Both the position numbers and the translations under genes were made by a program. A DNA stretch of 64,000 nucleotides, taken from positions 1-64,000 of the forward strand of contig JAFGTV010000010.1 of the NCBI GenBank assembly GCA_016938875.1. The letters are read 5' to 3'. The notes beneath the pieces were generated by a model that saw nothing but the letters and a program-made list of their open reading frames with translations, was not told where the DNA came from and searched no databases. Positions 17,899 through 27,585 of this stretch are shown here, one piece after another. This DNA is from Paracoccaceae bacterium. GTDB lineage: Bacteria > Pseudomonadota > Alphaproteobacteria > Rhodobacterales > Rhodobacteraceae. The stretch's first letter is position 1, and every line of letters starts with the position of its first letter.

Positions 17899-20067
17899 CT
17901 AATAGCGGGCGCAGCGCCGCGCGTATCCAGCCGTATTGTCGCCCCCGCCAAACCCGGTCAGCGAGATGGTCAGGCCGAAATCCGTTGACGGTCTCACACT
18001 AGTCGACGAGGTGAACCGACGCGAGAGGGAAAGATCCACCGCCACGCATTCGTTGCGGTATTCCAGTCCCAGCCCTGCGCGCGCTGCCTCGTTTGCCACG
18101 AAATCGTAGCGCCAGTCGGCCTTGCCCGTCCAGTTGTCGCGGAACTGATAGGCCGCGTCCATCAGCCATTCAGAGCGATCGTCGGGCCGGTTTTCCGAGG
18201 CGTTGGCCGCACTCCACAGCAGGCTCGATCCCAGGTCCACCCGGTCCGATCGCCAGTCGATCCGCAGATCGTTGTGCGAAAAGTCGAAATTGTCATCAAA
18301 GAGCGCCCGGTTGGCCAGGCTCAGGTTGCCGGGCAGGTCCAGCTCGACCGCCGTCAGCCAGTCCGAACTCGTCCCCTCCAGTCCCGAGCCATTGGCAAAC
18401 TGGCCCAGGTTTTCAGCGCGCCAGATGCGCCCCACCGTCAGGCCCAGCGACCAGCCCGCCGGGTCATAGCGCGTCCAGCCCAGCCCCAGGTTGGCGCGCA
18501 GCCCGGCCTCGCGCGCGTCTACCCCGGCAAAGCGGCTAAGCGAGAACAGGTTGGCCTCGTCGAACTCGACCAGCACGCTGTCCTCGTTGGGATAGCTGCC
18601 GTCGTCCTCGCGGCTCCAGACCAGTTGCGCGACCGGTTCCAGCACATGGGTGGCGCCGCTGGCCTGGGCGTGCACCAGCGGCCAGCGCAGTTCCAGTGCG
18701 GCACCGGGGATCACGCGGGTGCGGTTGCCCGCCAGGACCGTGTCATCGCTGATGCTGTAATAGTCGATATTCACCTCGGCCAGCGCGCCCAGCATGACCC
18801 CGCGGGGCAACAGCCAGTCGCCGCGCCAGTCCAGCCCGCCCGACAGCCGCCCCACATCCATCCCTTCGCCGTAAAGGTCAAAGTCGGGCCCGTCCGTGGC
18901 CTGGTCCGAGCGGCGGTTATGGCCATGGGCCGACAGGCTGAGCTGTGCGATCCCGCCCAGCAGGCCGGGCACGAACCGGCGCTGATAGCCCAGATCGGCG
19001 ACCGTCGAGGGGATGGTGCTGTTGCTCTCGGAATCGCGCAGGGTCTCGAAATAGACCAGGTCGCCGGTAATCAACTCGTCCCGGCGGGCGCGGGTCAACG
19101 ACAGGGTGCTGTCCAGGCGGTCGAGGTCGGAATAGTCATAATCCAGCAGATAGGCCGGGTCGGACACGCTCTTGATGCCGAAATCCAGCCGGAAATCATG
19201 TGGCAGATCAATGCCGCCATCGGCAAACAGATAGGCGCGGGTTTCATTGGGCAGCAGGTCATCGCGCGATACCGCGCCTTTGATCTCGATCTCGCCGCGG
19301 GCAAAGGCGCGCCGATAGCGCAGCTCCAGCGTGCGGGTCTGGTCGGTGGACAGATAGGGCGTCAGGGTCAGGTCCTGGCTGTCGCCCAAGGTGATGAAAT
19401 AGGGGATCTTGATCCCGGTGCCCAATTGGTTGGTAAAGCGGAACTCGGGCGTCAGAAAGCCGGTTGCGCGTTGCAGCGTGGGATCGGGCACCCGCAGCCT
19501 GGGCAGGTAGAACACCGGCACCCCCATCACCTCCAGCCGGGCGTGATCGAAGTAGAGCTGCTTTTCCTGCTGGTCGTGGATGATGCGCCGGGCGCGGATC
19601 TGCCACAGCGGCACCTCGCTTTCGGCACAGACCCGGCAGGCCGAGGCGACGGTGCGCTCCAGCCGGTTGTAGCGGCCCGAAACGCGCTGGATCTCGGTGG
19701 CGGCCAGTTGCAGCTGCTGGTTCAGCACCAACCGCGCAGAGCGCAGGATGCCCTCGGTCAGGTCGGGTGACAAATCGGCGCTGTCGGCCAGGATCACGCT
19801 GTCGGGCCCGGTGGTCAGGGTGATCGGCCCCTCGATCGACAGGCTTTCGCCCTGGCGGTCATAGACGATGCGGCTGGCCCGCAACCGCGCCGCGCCATAC
19901 AGAACCTCGACATTGCCCTCGGCGATCAGGCGGCGCATTTCGCCCACGCTGATGCGATCCGCGACCAGCGTGGCTGGCGTCGGCGCGGGATCGGCGTTTG
20001 TTGCCTGTGCCGCCGCCACGACGGGCAGCGCCAGCAGAACGACGACCAGGACCAAGAGGCGCCGCAT
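17899..20067 (-). CDS. lptD: LPS-assembly outer-membrane protein LptD
   Basis: LptD is the beta-barrel that, with lipoprotein LptE, inserts lipopolysaccharide into the outer leaflet. The 722-residue precursor has a signal peptide (MRRLLVLVVVLLALPVVAAAQ), an N-terminal jellyroll LptA-like domain (LVADRISVGEMRRLIAEGNVE to about residue 150) and a long barrel with alternating strands ending in an aromatic residue (RRCARY). The cysteine pair around ACRVC lies early in the barrel region. The start overlaps the lptG stop by one base. The extra open frame upstream is lptG read out of frame. Confidence 0.93.
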   Translation of the reverse strand: MRRLLVLVVVLLALPVVAAAQATNADPAPTPATLVADRISVGEMRRLIAEGNVEVLYGAARLRASRIVYDRQGESLSIEGPITLTTGPDSVILADSADLSPDLTEGILRSARLVLNQQLQLAATEIQRVSGRYNRLERTVASACRVCAESEVPLWQIRARRIIHDQQEKQLYFDHARLEVMGVPVFYLPRLRVPDPTLQRATGFLTPEFRFTNQLGTGIKIPYFITLGDSQDLTLTPYLSTDQTRTLELRYRRAFARGEIEIKGAVSRDDLLPNETRAYLFADGGIDLPHDFRLDFGIKSVSDPAYLLDYDYSDLDRLDSTLSLTRARRDELITGDLVYFETLRDSESNSTIPSTVADLGYQRRFVPGLLGGIAQLSLSAHGHNRRSDQATDGPDFDLYGEGMDVGRLSGGLDWRGDWLLPRGVMLGALAEVNIDYYSISDDTVLAGNRTRVIPGAALELRWPLVHAQASGATHVLEPVAQLVWSREDDGSYPNEDSVLVEFDEANLFSLSRFAGVDAREAGLRANLGLGWTRYDPAGWSLGLTVGRIWRAENLGQFANGSGLEGTSSDWLTAVELDLPGNLSLANRALFDDNFDFSHNDLRIDWRSDRVDLGSSLLWSAANASENRPDDRSEWLMDAAYQFRDNWTGKADWRYDFVANEAARAGLGLEYRNECVAVDLSLSRRFTSSTSVRPSTDFGLTISLTGFGGGDNTAGYARRCARY

Positions 20068-21167
20068 CAGCCATCCTCCAGATGCAACAACAATCCCAAC
20101 GACAGCAAAATCCCCGCCGCGGGCGGACTCCACGCGGCCAAGGCCACCGGGATCTGTCCGTTCTCGCCCAAGACTTGCGCGAAATTGCGCAGAAAGAAAA
20201 GGGCCAGACCCAGGCCCAGCGCCAACATCACCATCAGCCCGGTGCGCCCGAAACGGGTGTGGCGCATGGTGAACCCCGCCCCCAGCAATACCATCGCCGC
20301 CAGAATGCCGGGCATGGCCAGCTCCATCTGGAACCATATCCGGTGGGTTCGGGCGGAAAATCCCGCGCGCTCCAGCCCGGCGATGAAGGCGGGCAAATCC
20401 CAGATCGCGATCGCCGCGGGGCTGGCGAAACTCTCGCGGATCCGGTCGCTGGTCAGATCAGAGGCCAGGGTCAGTCTGTCTTGTTGCAGCGCCGCGGCCT
20501 CGGGGTTGGGGCTGTCGGGGCCAAAGGCCCAGCGCTTGGCGCCCAGGATTTCCCAGCCGCCCTTGACCAGGGTGGCGCTGGCCGCCTCGATCCGCCAGAT
20601 CGGCCTGCCCTCGGGGGCAAAGGCCTGGAACGTCACCTCGAAGAACTGCGTGCCCTCGGGATTGGCGCGGACGGCGTGAACGATGATCTGACCGTCGGGG
20701 CCGCCCTGGCGCAGCCACAACCCCTCGGCGCTGACCGACAGAACGCTGGTGGTGCCCTTTTGATAGGCGCTGGAGGCATTCTGGTATTGCTTGGTGGTGG
20801 CGGCGACGATCGGGTTGAAAACGGCAACCGCCACCCCCCCAAAAAGCAGCGCCGTGCCGACCGGCGCCACCAGCGCGCGCAACGCCGAGCGTCCGGCCGC
20901 GCGGGTGATCACCAGTTCGGATGTGCGCGCCAGTCCCAGAAACAGCGTCACCGTCGCCAGTACCACGATCAGTGGCAGCACATTGTAAAGCTCTGCCGGA
21001 ACCCGAAGCGCCGACAGGTGCAGGGCCTCGGCCGCGCTGATCGTGCCGATGTCGAAGCGGTTCAGCTCATCCACCATGTCGATCATCAGGATCACCATCC
21101 CGATCACCGCCAGAATGGCCAGAAGGGTCAGCGCGAACTTGCGTGCGAAATACAGGTGCAGGATCAT
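20067..21167 (-). CDS. lptG: LPS export ABC permease LptG
   Basis: LptG pairs with LptF and the ATPase LptB to pull LPS from the inner membrane. The 366-residue protein has the YjgP/YjgQ layout: three N-terminal membrane helices, a central periplasmic beta-jellyroll (about 130-255), and three C-terminal helices. The start MILHLYFARKFALTLLAIL is the conserved first helix. It overlaps lptF by four bases (ATGA) and lptD by one, so the three lpt genes are one translationally coupled unit. Confidence 0.93.
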   Translation of the reverse strand: MILHLYFARKFALTLLAILAVIGMVILMIDMVDELNRFDIGTISAAEALHLSALRVPAELYNVLPLIVVLATVTLFLGLARTSELVITRAAGRSALRALVAPVGTALLFGGVAVAVFNPIVAATTKQYQNASSAYQKGTTSVLSVSAEGLWLRQGGPDGQIIVHAVRANPEGTQFFEVTFQAFAPEGRPIWRIEAASATLVKGGWEILGAKRWAFGPDSPNPEAAALQQDRLTLASDLTSDRIRESFASPAAIAIWDLPAFIAGLERAGFSARTHRIWFQMELAMPGILAAMVLLGAGFTMRHTRFGRTGLMVMLALGLGLALFFLRNFAQVLGENGQIPVALAAWSPPAAGILLSLGLLLHLEDG

Positions 21168-22282
21168 CGCGCAGCGCCCCGTCGCCTGCGCCCGGGCCAG
21201 GACGATATCCAGATCATCGCCGCCCCGATCGCAACGCCGACCAATGGCGGCAGATAGGTCATCGGCCACAAAGAGGCGTCCCGGCGCACGATGTCGCCGA
21301 TGGAATTGCTCAGCAGATTGACACCGATCATCATCACGATCGCCAGAAGGATCTGCCGGCTCAGCCCAAAGCGGCTGAACCCGCCGATCAGCAACGCGCC
21401 GTATCCGATCATCGCTGCCGCCACCGCCAAGAGCGGCTGGGCCGACCGCGAGTGCCCCTCGTAGAGAAACGCCGCGCGGCTCTCGCCGGTCTGTTGCATC
21501 AGCGTCTCTGTGGGATGCAGCAGCGCAGAGGTCGACAGAACGCTCAGCTTGGGCGGGCGGATCTTGTCGGGGTCGATCAGCGCGCCGATGTCATAGGTGA
21601 AATCCGCGAAACTCGCCGTCGAAAGCCGTTTGTCCTCTTCGGTATAGGCCTGGGCCATGCCATCGAACATCAACAGTTTCGGCCCGGCCGCGTCCTGTAC
21701 CAAAAGGGCGCGGCTGGCGGTATAGGTCATCCGCCGGTCCGCCTGGCGACGATCCGAAAGAAAGATGTCGCGCAACTCCCCCGACTCGGTGATTTCGCGG
21801 ATGTAGAAGGTGATGCCCTTGGCGGGGTGCAGGAACTTGCCCTCGCTCAGGAACCGGGCGGTGATGTCCTGTGCGATCTCGGCGCGCCGCTCGTCCAGTT
21901 GGACGCGGCTTGCGGGCACCAGCACGTGGTTCAGCACCGCCAAGGGCAGCGCCACCAGCAGGCCAAAGACCAGCACCGTGCGCGCCAGCCGCCACGGGCT
22001 GCACCCCATCGCCTGGATCACCACCAGTTCGCTTTCGCGGGTCATGCGGTTGACCACCTGCACCGTGCCCGCAAAGGCCGCGATCGGCAGCACGATCAGG
22101 ATCATGTTGGGCAGGATAAGCACCGCGAATTCCAGGAAAACCAGCGCCGACTGGCCGTCGTTGATCAACTGCTCGAACAACGAAAGCCCATTGTTCACCC
22201 AGTAAACCGACACCAGCACCAGCGCGAAGAATCCGAATTGGGTTCTTAGCTGCGACAGCAGATACCTGTCGAATCTCTGCAC
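21164..22282 (-). CDS. lptF: LPS export ABC permease LptF
   Basis: Partner of LptG in the LptB2FG exporter. The 372-residue protein begins MQRFDRYLLSQL at a GTG codon with GGGGGAGC upstream, has six membrane helices in two groups of three and a periplasmic jellyroll between them, and keeps the family motif MTRESELVVIQAMGCSPWR on the cytoplasmic coupling segment. It is the first gene of the lptF-lptG-lptD-surA-pdxA-ksgA run. It is divergent from pepA across 133 bases that must contain both promoters. Confidence 0.93.
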   Translation of the reverse strand: MQRFDRYLLSQLRTQFGFFALVLVSVYWVNNGLSLFEQLINDGQSALVFLEFAVLILPNMILIVLPIAAFAGTVQVVNRMTRESELVVIQAMGCSPWRLARTVLVFGLLVALPLAVLNHVLVPASRVQLDERRAEIAQDITARFLSEGKFLHPAKGITFYIREITESGELRDIFLSDRRQADRRMTYTASRALLVQDAAGPKLLMFDGMAQAYTEEDKRLSTASFADFTYDIGALIDPDKIRPPKLSVLSTSALLHPTETLMQQTGESRAAFLYEGHSRSAQPLLAVAAAMIGYGALLIGGFSRFGLSRQILLAIVMMIGVNLLSNSIGDIVRRDASLWPMTYLPPLVGVAIGAAMIWISSWPGRRRRGAAR

Positions 22283-22415
22283 GCGCTCCCCCCCGCAGAT
22301 TGCTGCCCCGCGCGAGACTAGACCAATCGGGGGGGGCGGAAAACTGCTATCTGGTCAAGCCGCTGGCAGAGGGCTAGGTAGAAGGTCGACCGCATTTGAA
22401 CCCTGGAGTTTGACC

Positions 22416-23885
22416 ATGACGACGCCCGTTGCCCTGACCTTTGCCGAGACCGATCTGGACGCCATCGGGGGGGCCACGGGGCGGGTTGCGGTCTTTGTCG
22501 ATGGCGATGGCAAGCTGGACCCGGCAGGGCGGCGGGTGAACCGGCTGACGCGCGGGGCGCTGGCGCGCTTTGTCGAAAGTCCGGCCTTTGCGCGGCTGGC
22601 CCCGGGCGAGGCCGCGACGCTGGCCTTTCCCGCGCACATGCAGGCCGATGCGATCGACGTGGTGCGTCTGGACCGCCGCCCGACCCTGGCCCAGGCGCGT
22701 AAGGCCGGCGCGGCCCTGGCCCGTGTGCAGGGCACCGCGGATGTGCTGGTGCTGGCCGGGGCGCATCCGCGCGCCAGCGACATCGCCTTTGGCTTTGCCC
22801 TGCGCGCCTACAGCTTTGACATCCACAAAAGCGCAGATCCGACCGTGCCGGGCAAGGTCCAGGTGATGGTCACCAAACCCGAGGTCGTCGCCGCCCAGGC
22901 CGGGCCCATGGCCGCGCTGGCCGAGGGGGTGTTTTTTACCCGCGATCTGGTGAACGAGCCGGCCAATATCCTGACAACGGACGATTTCGCCGCCCGACTG
23001 GCCGCGATGCACGAGCTGGGCCTGGAGGTCGAGATCCTGGAAGAGGCGGACCTGGAAAAGCTGGGAATGCGCGCGCTGCTGGCGGTGGGGCAGGGATCCG
23101 AGAGCCCCTCCAAGGTGGTGGTGATGCGCTGGAACGGCGGCGCGGCGGACGAGGCGCCCCTGGCGCTGGTCGGCAAGGGCGTGGTGTTCGACACCGGCGG
23201 CATCTCGATCAAGCCCGCCCAGGGCATGGAAGAGATGACCATGGACATGGGCGGCGCGGGCGTGGTGGCCGGTGTCATGCGCGCGCTGGCGCTGCGCAAG
23301 GCCAGGGCCAATGTCGTGGGCCTGGTCGGGCTGGTCGAGAACATGCCCGACGGCAAGGCCCAGCGCCCCGGCGATATCGTGCGCACGATGAAGGGCGACA
23401 CGGTCGAGGTGATCAACACCGACGCCGAGGGGCGGTTGGTGCTGGCCGATGTGCTTTGGTATGCGCAGGACCGGTTCGCGCCGCGCGCCATGGTTGATCT
23501 GGCCACCCTGACGGGCGCGATCATCATCGGGCTGGGCCATGAGAAAGCGGGCGTCTTTTCTAATGACGACGCGTTCTGCGCGGCCTTCCTCAAGGCCGCC
23601 GGGACCGAGGGCGAGGGCGCCTGGCGCATGCCGCTGGGGGCCGCCTATGACAAGCTGATCAAATCGCAGCTGGCCGATATCAAGAATACCGGCGGCCGCG
23701 CCGCGGGGTCGATCACCGCGGCGCAGTTCCTGCAATGCTTTGTCAAACCGGACTGCCCGTGGATTCACCTCGACATCGCGGGCGTGGCGCGCGTTGGCGA
23801 GGAAACCGCGCTGGCGCCCAAGGGGGCGACGGGCTGGGGTGTGCTGGCGCTGGACCGGCTGATTTCCGACATGTTCGAGGCCTGA
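22416..23885 (+). CDS. pepA: Leucyl aminopeptidase (PepA, M17)
   Basis: A cytoplasmic two-zinc aminopeptidase removing N-terminal residues from peptides. The 489-residue protein has a variable N-terminal domain and an M17 catalytic domain with VGKGVVFDTGGISIKP, the signature NTDAEGRL at 334-341 carrying metal ligands, and DLATLTGA. The start is ATG 22416, because CTGGAG is seven bases upstream; a TTG two codons earlier would be too close to it. The final base is shared with the holC start (TGATG), so the two genes are coupled, as pepA-holC is in many proteobacteria. Confidence 0.96.
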   Translation: MTTPVALTFAETDLDAIGGATGRVAVFVDGDGKLDPAGRRVNRLTRGALARFVESPAFARLAPGEAATLAFPAHMQADAIDVVRLDRRPTLAQARKAGAALARVQGTADVLVLAGAHPRASDIAFGFALRAYSFDIHKSADPTVPGKVQVMVTKPEVVAAQAGPMAALAEGVFFTRDLVNEPANILTTDDFAARLAAMHELGLEVEILEEADLEKLGMRALLAVGQGSESPSKVVVMRWNGGAADEAPLALVGKGVVFDTGGISIKPAQGMEEMTMDMGGAGVVAGVMRALALRKARANVVGLVGLVENMPDGKAQRPGDIVRTMKGDTVEVINTDAEGRLVLADVLWYAQDRFAPRAMVDLATLTGAIIIGLGHEKAGVFSNDDAFCAAFLKAAGTEGEGAWRMPLGAAYDKLIKSQLADIKNTGGRAAGSITAAQFLQCFVKPDCPWIHLDIAGVARVGEETALAPKGATGWGVLALDRLISDMFEA

Positions 23886-24346
23886 TGGGAACCGCGCTGT
23901 TCTATCACCTGACCCGGCGCCCGCTGGAAGAGACGCTGCCTGCGCTTTTGGACAAGGCGCTGGCGGCGGGCTGGCGGGTGGTGGTGCGCGGGGGCGATGC
24001 GGCGCGGCTGGAATGGCTGGATGACCGGCTGTGGATGGGCGAGGGGTTCTTGCCCCATGGCCGGGCGGGCGGGCCGTTCGATGCCGACCAGCCGGTGCTG
24101 CTGAGCACGGCGGACGCGCGGCCCAACGGGGCGGCCTGCGTGATGGCGGTGGATGGCGCGACGGTCAGCGCCCAAGAGGCCCAGACGCTGGAACGGGTGT
24201 GCATCCTGTTTGACGGCAACGACCCGGTTGCGCTGGACGGCGCGCGGGCGCAGTGGCGCGATCTGACCGGCGCAGGGATCGCCGCGCAATACTGGTCCGA
24301 AGAGACGGGCCGCTGGCAGAAAAAGGCCGAAAGCAACGCGCCCTAG
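23885..24346 (+). CDS. holC: DNA polymerase III subunit chi
   Basis: HolC links the clamp loader of DNA polymerase III to single-strand-binding protein. The 153-residue product begins MGTALFYHLTRRPLEETLPALLDKALAAGW, the standard chi pattern with FYHL and the LL.KAL.AGWRV helix, and has DRLWMGEGFLPHG typical of the family. Its stop overlaps the stop of the convergent protease gene: the four bases CTAG at 24343-24346 encode TAG on both strands. Confidence 0.92.
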   Translation: MGTALFYHLTRRPLEETLPALLDKALAAGWRVVVRGGDAARLEWLDDRLWMGEGFLPHGRAGGPFDADQPVLLSTADARPNGAACVMAVDGATVSAQEAQTLERVCILFDGNDPVALDGARAQWRDLTGAGIAAQYWSEETGRWQKKAESNAP

Positions 24347-24924
24347 CGGGTCAGGATCATCCGGCTGCCGGCAAACTCGATCCGCGAAAAGCGGTTGAGA
24401 TAGGCCATCCCCAGCAGCGAGTCGTCCATCTGCCCGCCGTTGACAAAGGCCCGCACCCCGTCATCGACCACCGGACCCAGCCGCATTTCGTCCAGCCGCA
24501 CGCGGGCGGTCTGGACCACGCCATTGGCGGTGCGCGCCTGGGCCATATAGCCCAGCTTGGCGGGGTCGATCCCGATCCGGTCGGCATCTTCGCGGGTCAA
24601 CACCACGTCGGTGGCCCCGGTATCGACGACAAAGCGCACCGGAACCCCGTTGACCTGCACCGTCAGATAGTAATGCCCGTCGGGGGCGCGCGGCACCTCG
24701 ATGCGCTGGGCCTCGGCAAAGACGGTCTGGCGTGGCGCGACGTTCTGGCGGATGTCGGACCACAGGCCGATGCCCGCGATCACCCCGACAAAGATCAGCC
24801 CCCAGACCGCGGCCTGTTGCGCCGCCTGGCCCAGGCGGTTGCGGTTGTGCATCAGAAAATAACCCACGATCACCGATGCCAGCAGCACCAGATAGACCAG
24901 CCGTCCAATCTCATCCCCTGTCAT
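24343..24924 (-). CDS. Retropepsin-like aspartic protease, membrane-anchored (TIGR02281 type)
   Basis: A 193-residue protein with two N-terminal hydrophobic helices (about 8-25 and 38-55) and a periplasmic single-domain aspartic protease fold. The catalytic triad DTGAT is at 101-105 in RFVVDTGATDVVLT, and LLGMAYLNRFSRIEF supplies the flap and core strand typical of clan AA. As with retropepsins, activity would need a dimer. The start at 24924 (MTGDEIGRL) has GAAAGG six bases upstream. Targets are unknown. Confidence 0.85.
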   Translation of the reverse strand: MTGDEIGRLVYLVLLASVIVGYFLMHNRNRLGQAAQQAAVWGLIFVGVIAGIGLWSDIRQNVAPRQTVFAEAQRIEVPRAPDGHYYLTVQVNGVPVRFVVDTGATDVVLTREDADRIGIDPAKLGYMAQARTANGVVQTARVRLDEMRLGPVVDDGVRAFVNGGQMDDSLLGMAYLNRFSRIEFAGSRMILTR

Positions 24925-24984
24925 GGGCATCCTTTCGCGCGTTCCCCCCTGATATAGGGACGCAACTGGCAAACGCGAAGGGCG

Positions 24985-25605
24985 TCACACCGGCGCAAGC
25001 CCCAGATCGCCCAGCCCGTCCAGCACGAACTGCACCGACAGCGCGGCCAGCAGCATGCCCAGCAGCCGCGTGATGACATTGGTGCCGGTCCGCCCCAGCG
25101 CGCGTTCCAACAGCCCCGCCGTCAGCGACAGCAACAACACGATCGCGACCACCGACACCATCACCAGATGGATCAGCACCATCGCCAGCGGATCGCGCCC
25201 GGCCTCGGTGGTCAGCAGGATCATCGTTGCCATGGCGCCGGGCCCGGCAATCAGCGGGGTGGCCAACGGAAAGACCGACGGGTCGGGGCGGTCGTCATGG
25301 GCCTGGTCCTCGCGCCGCTTGGTGCGCCGCTCGAACAACATCTCCAGCGCGGTCAGGAACAGCAAAATGCCCCCCGCGATGCGGAACGCGGGCATCGAGA
25401 TGCCGGCGAAATTCAACACCGCCTCGCCGAAGATGCCGAACAGCGTCAGTAAAAACGCCGCGATCAACGACGCGCGCAGGGCGATGGCGCGTCGCGTCGC
25501 GGTGTCCATGCCCTGGGTAACGGCGACGAAAAGCGGGGCCAATCCGATCGGGTCGATCACCACGAAAAGCGTGACAAAGGCGCCGATGTAGAACGTCAAC
25601 TCCAC
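24985..25605 (-). CDS. MarC-family integral membrane protein
   Basis: A 206-residue protein with six hydrophobic helices, N-terminal FVTLFVVIDPIGLAPLFVAVT and PLATPLIAGPGAMATMILL, the two conserved MarC blocks that resemble half-channels. The function is unknown; the early link to multiple antibiotic resistance in E. coli is not supported. It starts at GTG three bases after the stop of the ABC-F gene and is probably co-transcribed with it. Confidence 0.88.
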   Translation of the reverse strand: MELTFYIGAFVTLFVVIDPIGLAPLFVAVTQGMDTATRRAIALRASLIAAFLLTLFGIFGEAVLNFAGISMPAFRIAGGILLFLTALEMLFERRTKRREDQAHDDRPDPSVFPLATPLIAGPGAMATMILLTTEAGRDPLAMVLIHLVMVSVVAIVLLLSLTAGLLERALGRTGTNVITRLLGMLLAALSVQFVLDGLGDLGLAPV

Positions 25606-25608
25606 CGT

Positions 25609-27456
25609 TCAACCCTCTGCTTTATCGAGCTTTTCAACTGCCTTGATCCACATGGCCTCGGCCCGGTCCAGGGCCTCCATCACCTCGGCGTATTTGCGTT
25701 GCCAAACCTGGGCCTCGTCGCGCCGTTCGTCATCGTAAAGCGCGGGGTTGGCCAGTTTGACGGCCAGTTTCTCGCTCATCTGCGACAGCTTTTCGACCCG
25801 TGCCTCGCATTTGCGCACCTCGCCGCGCAGCGCCTGCACCGCCTCGCGCGAGGGGCGGCGGGCGGCGGGCTTGGCCGGTTGCGGGCGCTCGGACGCCTCG
25901 GGCGTCAGCAACAGTTTGCGATACGCCTCCAGGTCCTCGTCATAGGGGGTGACGCGGCCATCCTTGACCAGCCACAGCCGGTCGGCCACCAGCGACAGCA
26001 GGTGCATGTCGTGGCTGACCAGGATCACCGCGCCGGAATATTCGGTCAACGCCTCGACCAACGCCTCGCGGCTTTCGATGTCCAGGTGGTTGGTGGGTTC
26101 GTCGAGGATCAGCATATGCGGCGCATCGAGCGTGGCGAGCAGCAGCGACAGGCGCGCCTTTTGCCCGCCCGACAGGCGTCCGACCACGGTTTCCGCCTGA
26201 TCGGCACCCAGCCCGAACCCGGCCAGCCGCGCACGCAGCCGGGCTGGGTTTTCCTCGGGGCGCTCGCGGCGGATGTGGTCGATGGGGGTTTCGTCGAGAT
26301 GCAGCTCGTCCACCTGGTGCTGGGCGAAATAGCCGATCCGCAGCTTGGAAGAGCGCGTGACGCGCCCGCCCATAGGTTGAAGCTTGCCCGCCAACAGCTT
26401 GGAAAACGTCGATTTCCCCTCGCCATTGCGGCCCAGCAGGGCGATCCTGTCGTCCTGGTCGATGCGCAGGCTCAGCCGGCCCAGAACCACCTTTTCGTCA
26501 TACCCGACCGAGGCCCCCTCCATCGCGACGATGGGCGGCGACAGCTCGTCGGGTTGGGGAAAGGTAAAGACCGTGCGCGCCAGATCCTCGGGCGCTGCGA
26601 TGGGCGTCATCTTTTCCAGCATCTTCAACCGGCTCTGGGCCTGGCGGGCCTTGCTGGCCTTGGCGCGAAAGCGGTCGACGAAACTTTGCAGATGGGCGCG
26701 GCGGGTGTCTTGCTTCTTGGCCTGGGCGGCCTGCACGGCGCGGGCCTCGGCGCGGGCGCGGGCAAAGCTGTCATAGCCCCCGGCGTATAGCATCAGGCCC
26801 TTGTTTTCCAGATGCAGGATATGGCCCACCGCGCGGTTCAACAGCCCCCGGTCGTGGGAAATCAGGATCACCGTGTGGGGATAGCGCGCCAGATAGCTTT
26901 CCAGCCACAGCGCCCCTTCGAGGTCCAGGTAGTTGGTCGGTTCGTCCAGCAACAGCAGATCGGGGCGCGCGAACAGCACCCCGGCCAGCGCCACGCGCAT
27001 CCGCCAGCCGCCCGAGAAATCGGAACACGGCATCGCCTGTTCGGCCTCGGTAAAGCCCAACCCCTTGAGAATCGCGGCCGCGCGCCCCTCGGCCGACCAG
27101 GCGTCGATATCGGCCAGACGGGTCTGGATATCGGCGATGCGGTGGGCGTCGGTGGCATGTTCGGCCTCGGCCAGCAGCTCGGCGCGTTCGGTGTCGGCGG
27201 CCAGAACCGTATCCAGCAACGAGATGTCCGAAGAGGGCACCTCTTGGGCGACGCCGCCGATGCGGGCGCGGGCGGGCAGGCTGATGGCGCCCGAATCCAG
27301 CGTCAGTTCGCCCTTGATCAGGCGAAACAGCGTGGTCTTGCCGGCGCCGTTGCGCCCGATCAGACCGACCTTGTGGCCATTGGGAATCACGGCCGAAGCC
27401 CCCTGCAAGAGCGGGCGGCCTTCGACGGAATAGGAAATATCGGTGATGCGCAGCAT
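25609..27456 (-). CDS. ABC-F family ATPase (Uup/EttA relative)
   Basis: A 615-residue soluble protein with two ABC ATPase domains and no membrane segment. First domain: GRNGAGKTTLFRL Walker A, then signature and DLLLLDEPTNYLDLEGALWLE. Second domain: GRNGEGKSTFSKLL, RLSGGQKARLSLLLA and HMLILDEPTNHLDIESREAL. A charged linker of about 80 residues joins them, and a basic coiled-coil C-terminal extension (about 530-615) resembles Uup/YheS-type proteins. ABC-F proteins act on the ribosome in translation or antibiotic protection. The start ATG 27456 (MLRITDISYSVEGRP) is set by the first conserved strand. Confidence 0.9.
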   Translation of the reverse strand: MLRITDISYSVEGRPLLQGASAVIPNGHKVGLIGRNGAGKTTLFRLIKGELTLDSGAISLPARARIGGVAQEVPSSDISLLDTVLAADTERAELLAEAEHATDAHRIADIQTRLADIDAWSAEGRAAAILKGLGFTEAEQAMPCSDFSGGWRMRVALAGVLFARPDLLLLDEPTNYLDLEGALWLESYLARYPHTVILISHDRGLLNRAVGHILHLENKGLMLYAGGYDSFARARAEARAVQAAQAKKQDTRRAHLQSFVDRFRAKASKARQAQSRLKMLEKMTPIAAPEDLARTVFTFPQPDELSPPIVAMEGASVGYDEKVVLGRLSLRIDQDDRIALLGRNGEGKSTFSKLLAGKLQPMGGRVTRSSKLRIGYFAQHQVDELHLDETPIDHIRRERPEENPARLRARLAGFGLGADQAETVVGRLSGGQKARLSLLLATLDAPHMLILDEPTNHLDIESREALVEALTEYSGAVILVSHDMHLLSLVADRLWLVKDGRVTPYDEDLEAYRKLLLTPEASERPQPAKPAARRPSREAVQALRGEVRKCEARVEKLSQMSEKLAVKLANPALYDDERRDEAQVWQRKYAEVMEALDRAEAMWIKAVEKLDKAEG

Positions 27457-27502
27457 GGCCGCGGGTTTGACGCAGCGAATCCTCCGCGTCAATGGCGGCT
27501 TT

Positions 27503-27522
27503 CCATGGCGCGGGTGCCATGG
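27503..27522. repeat. Perfect dyad between divergent ABC-F and ndk genes
   Basis: CCATGGC, six bases, GCCATGG: a perfect 7-bp inverted repeat in the divergent promoter region. It may be a regulator site or chance; no matching factor is recognised. Confidence 0.3.
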
Positions 27523-27585
27523 TAGCAGGGCCGCGATTTTTCACCGTTGCCCGCCGGGCAGCGCAGAACATGAGGACAGACCGAC

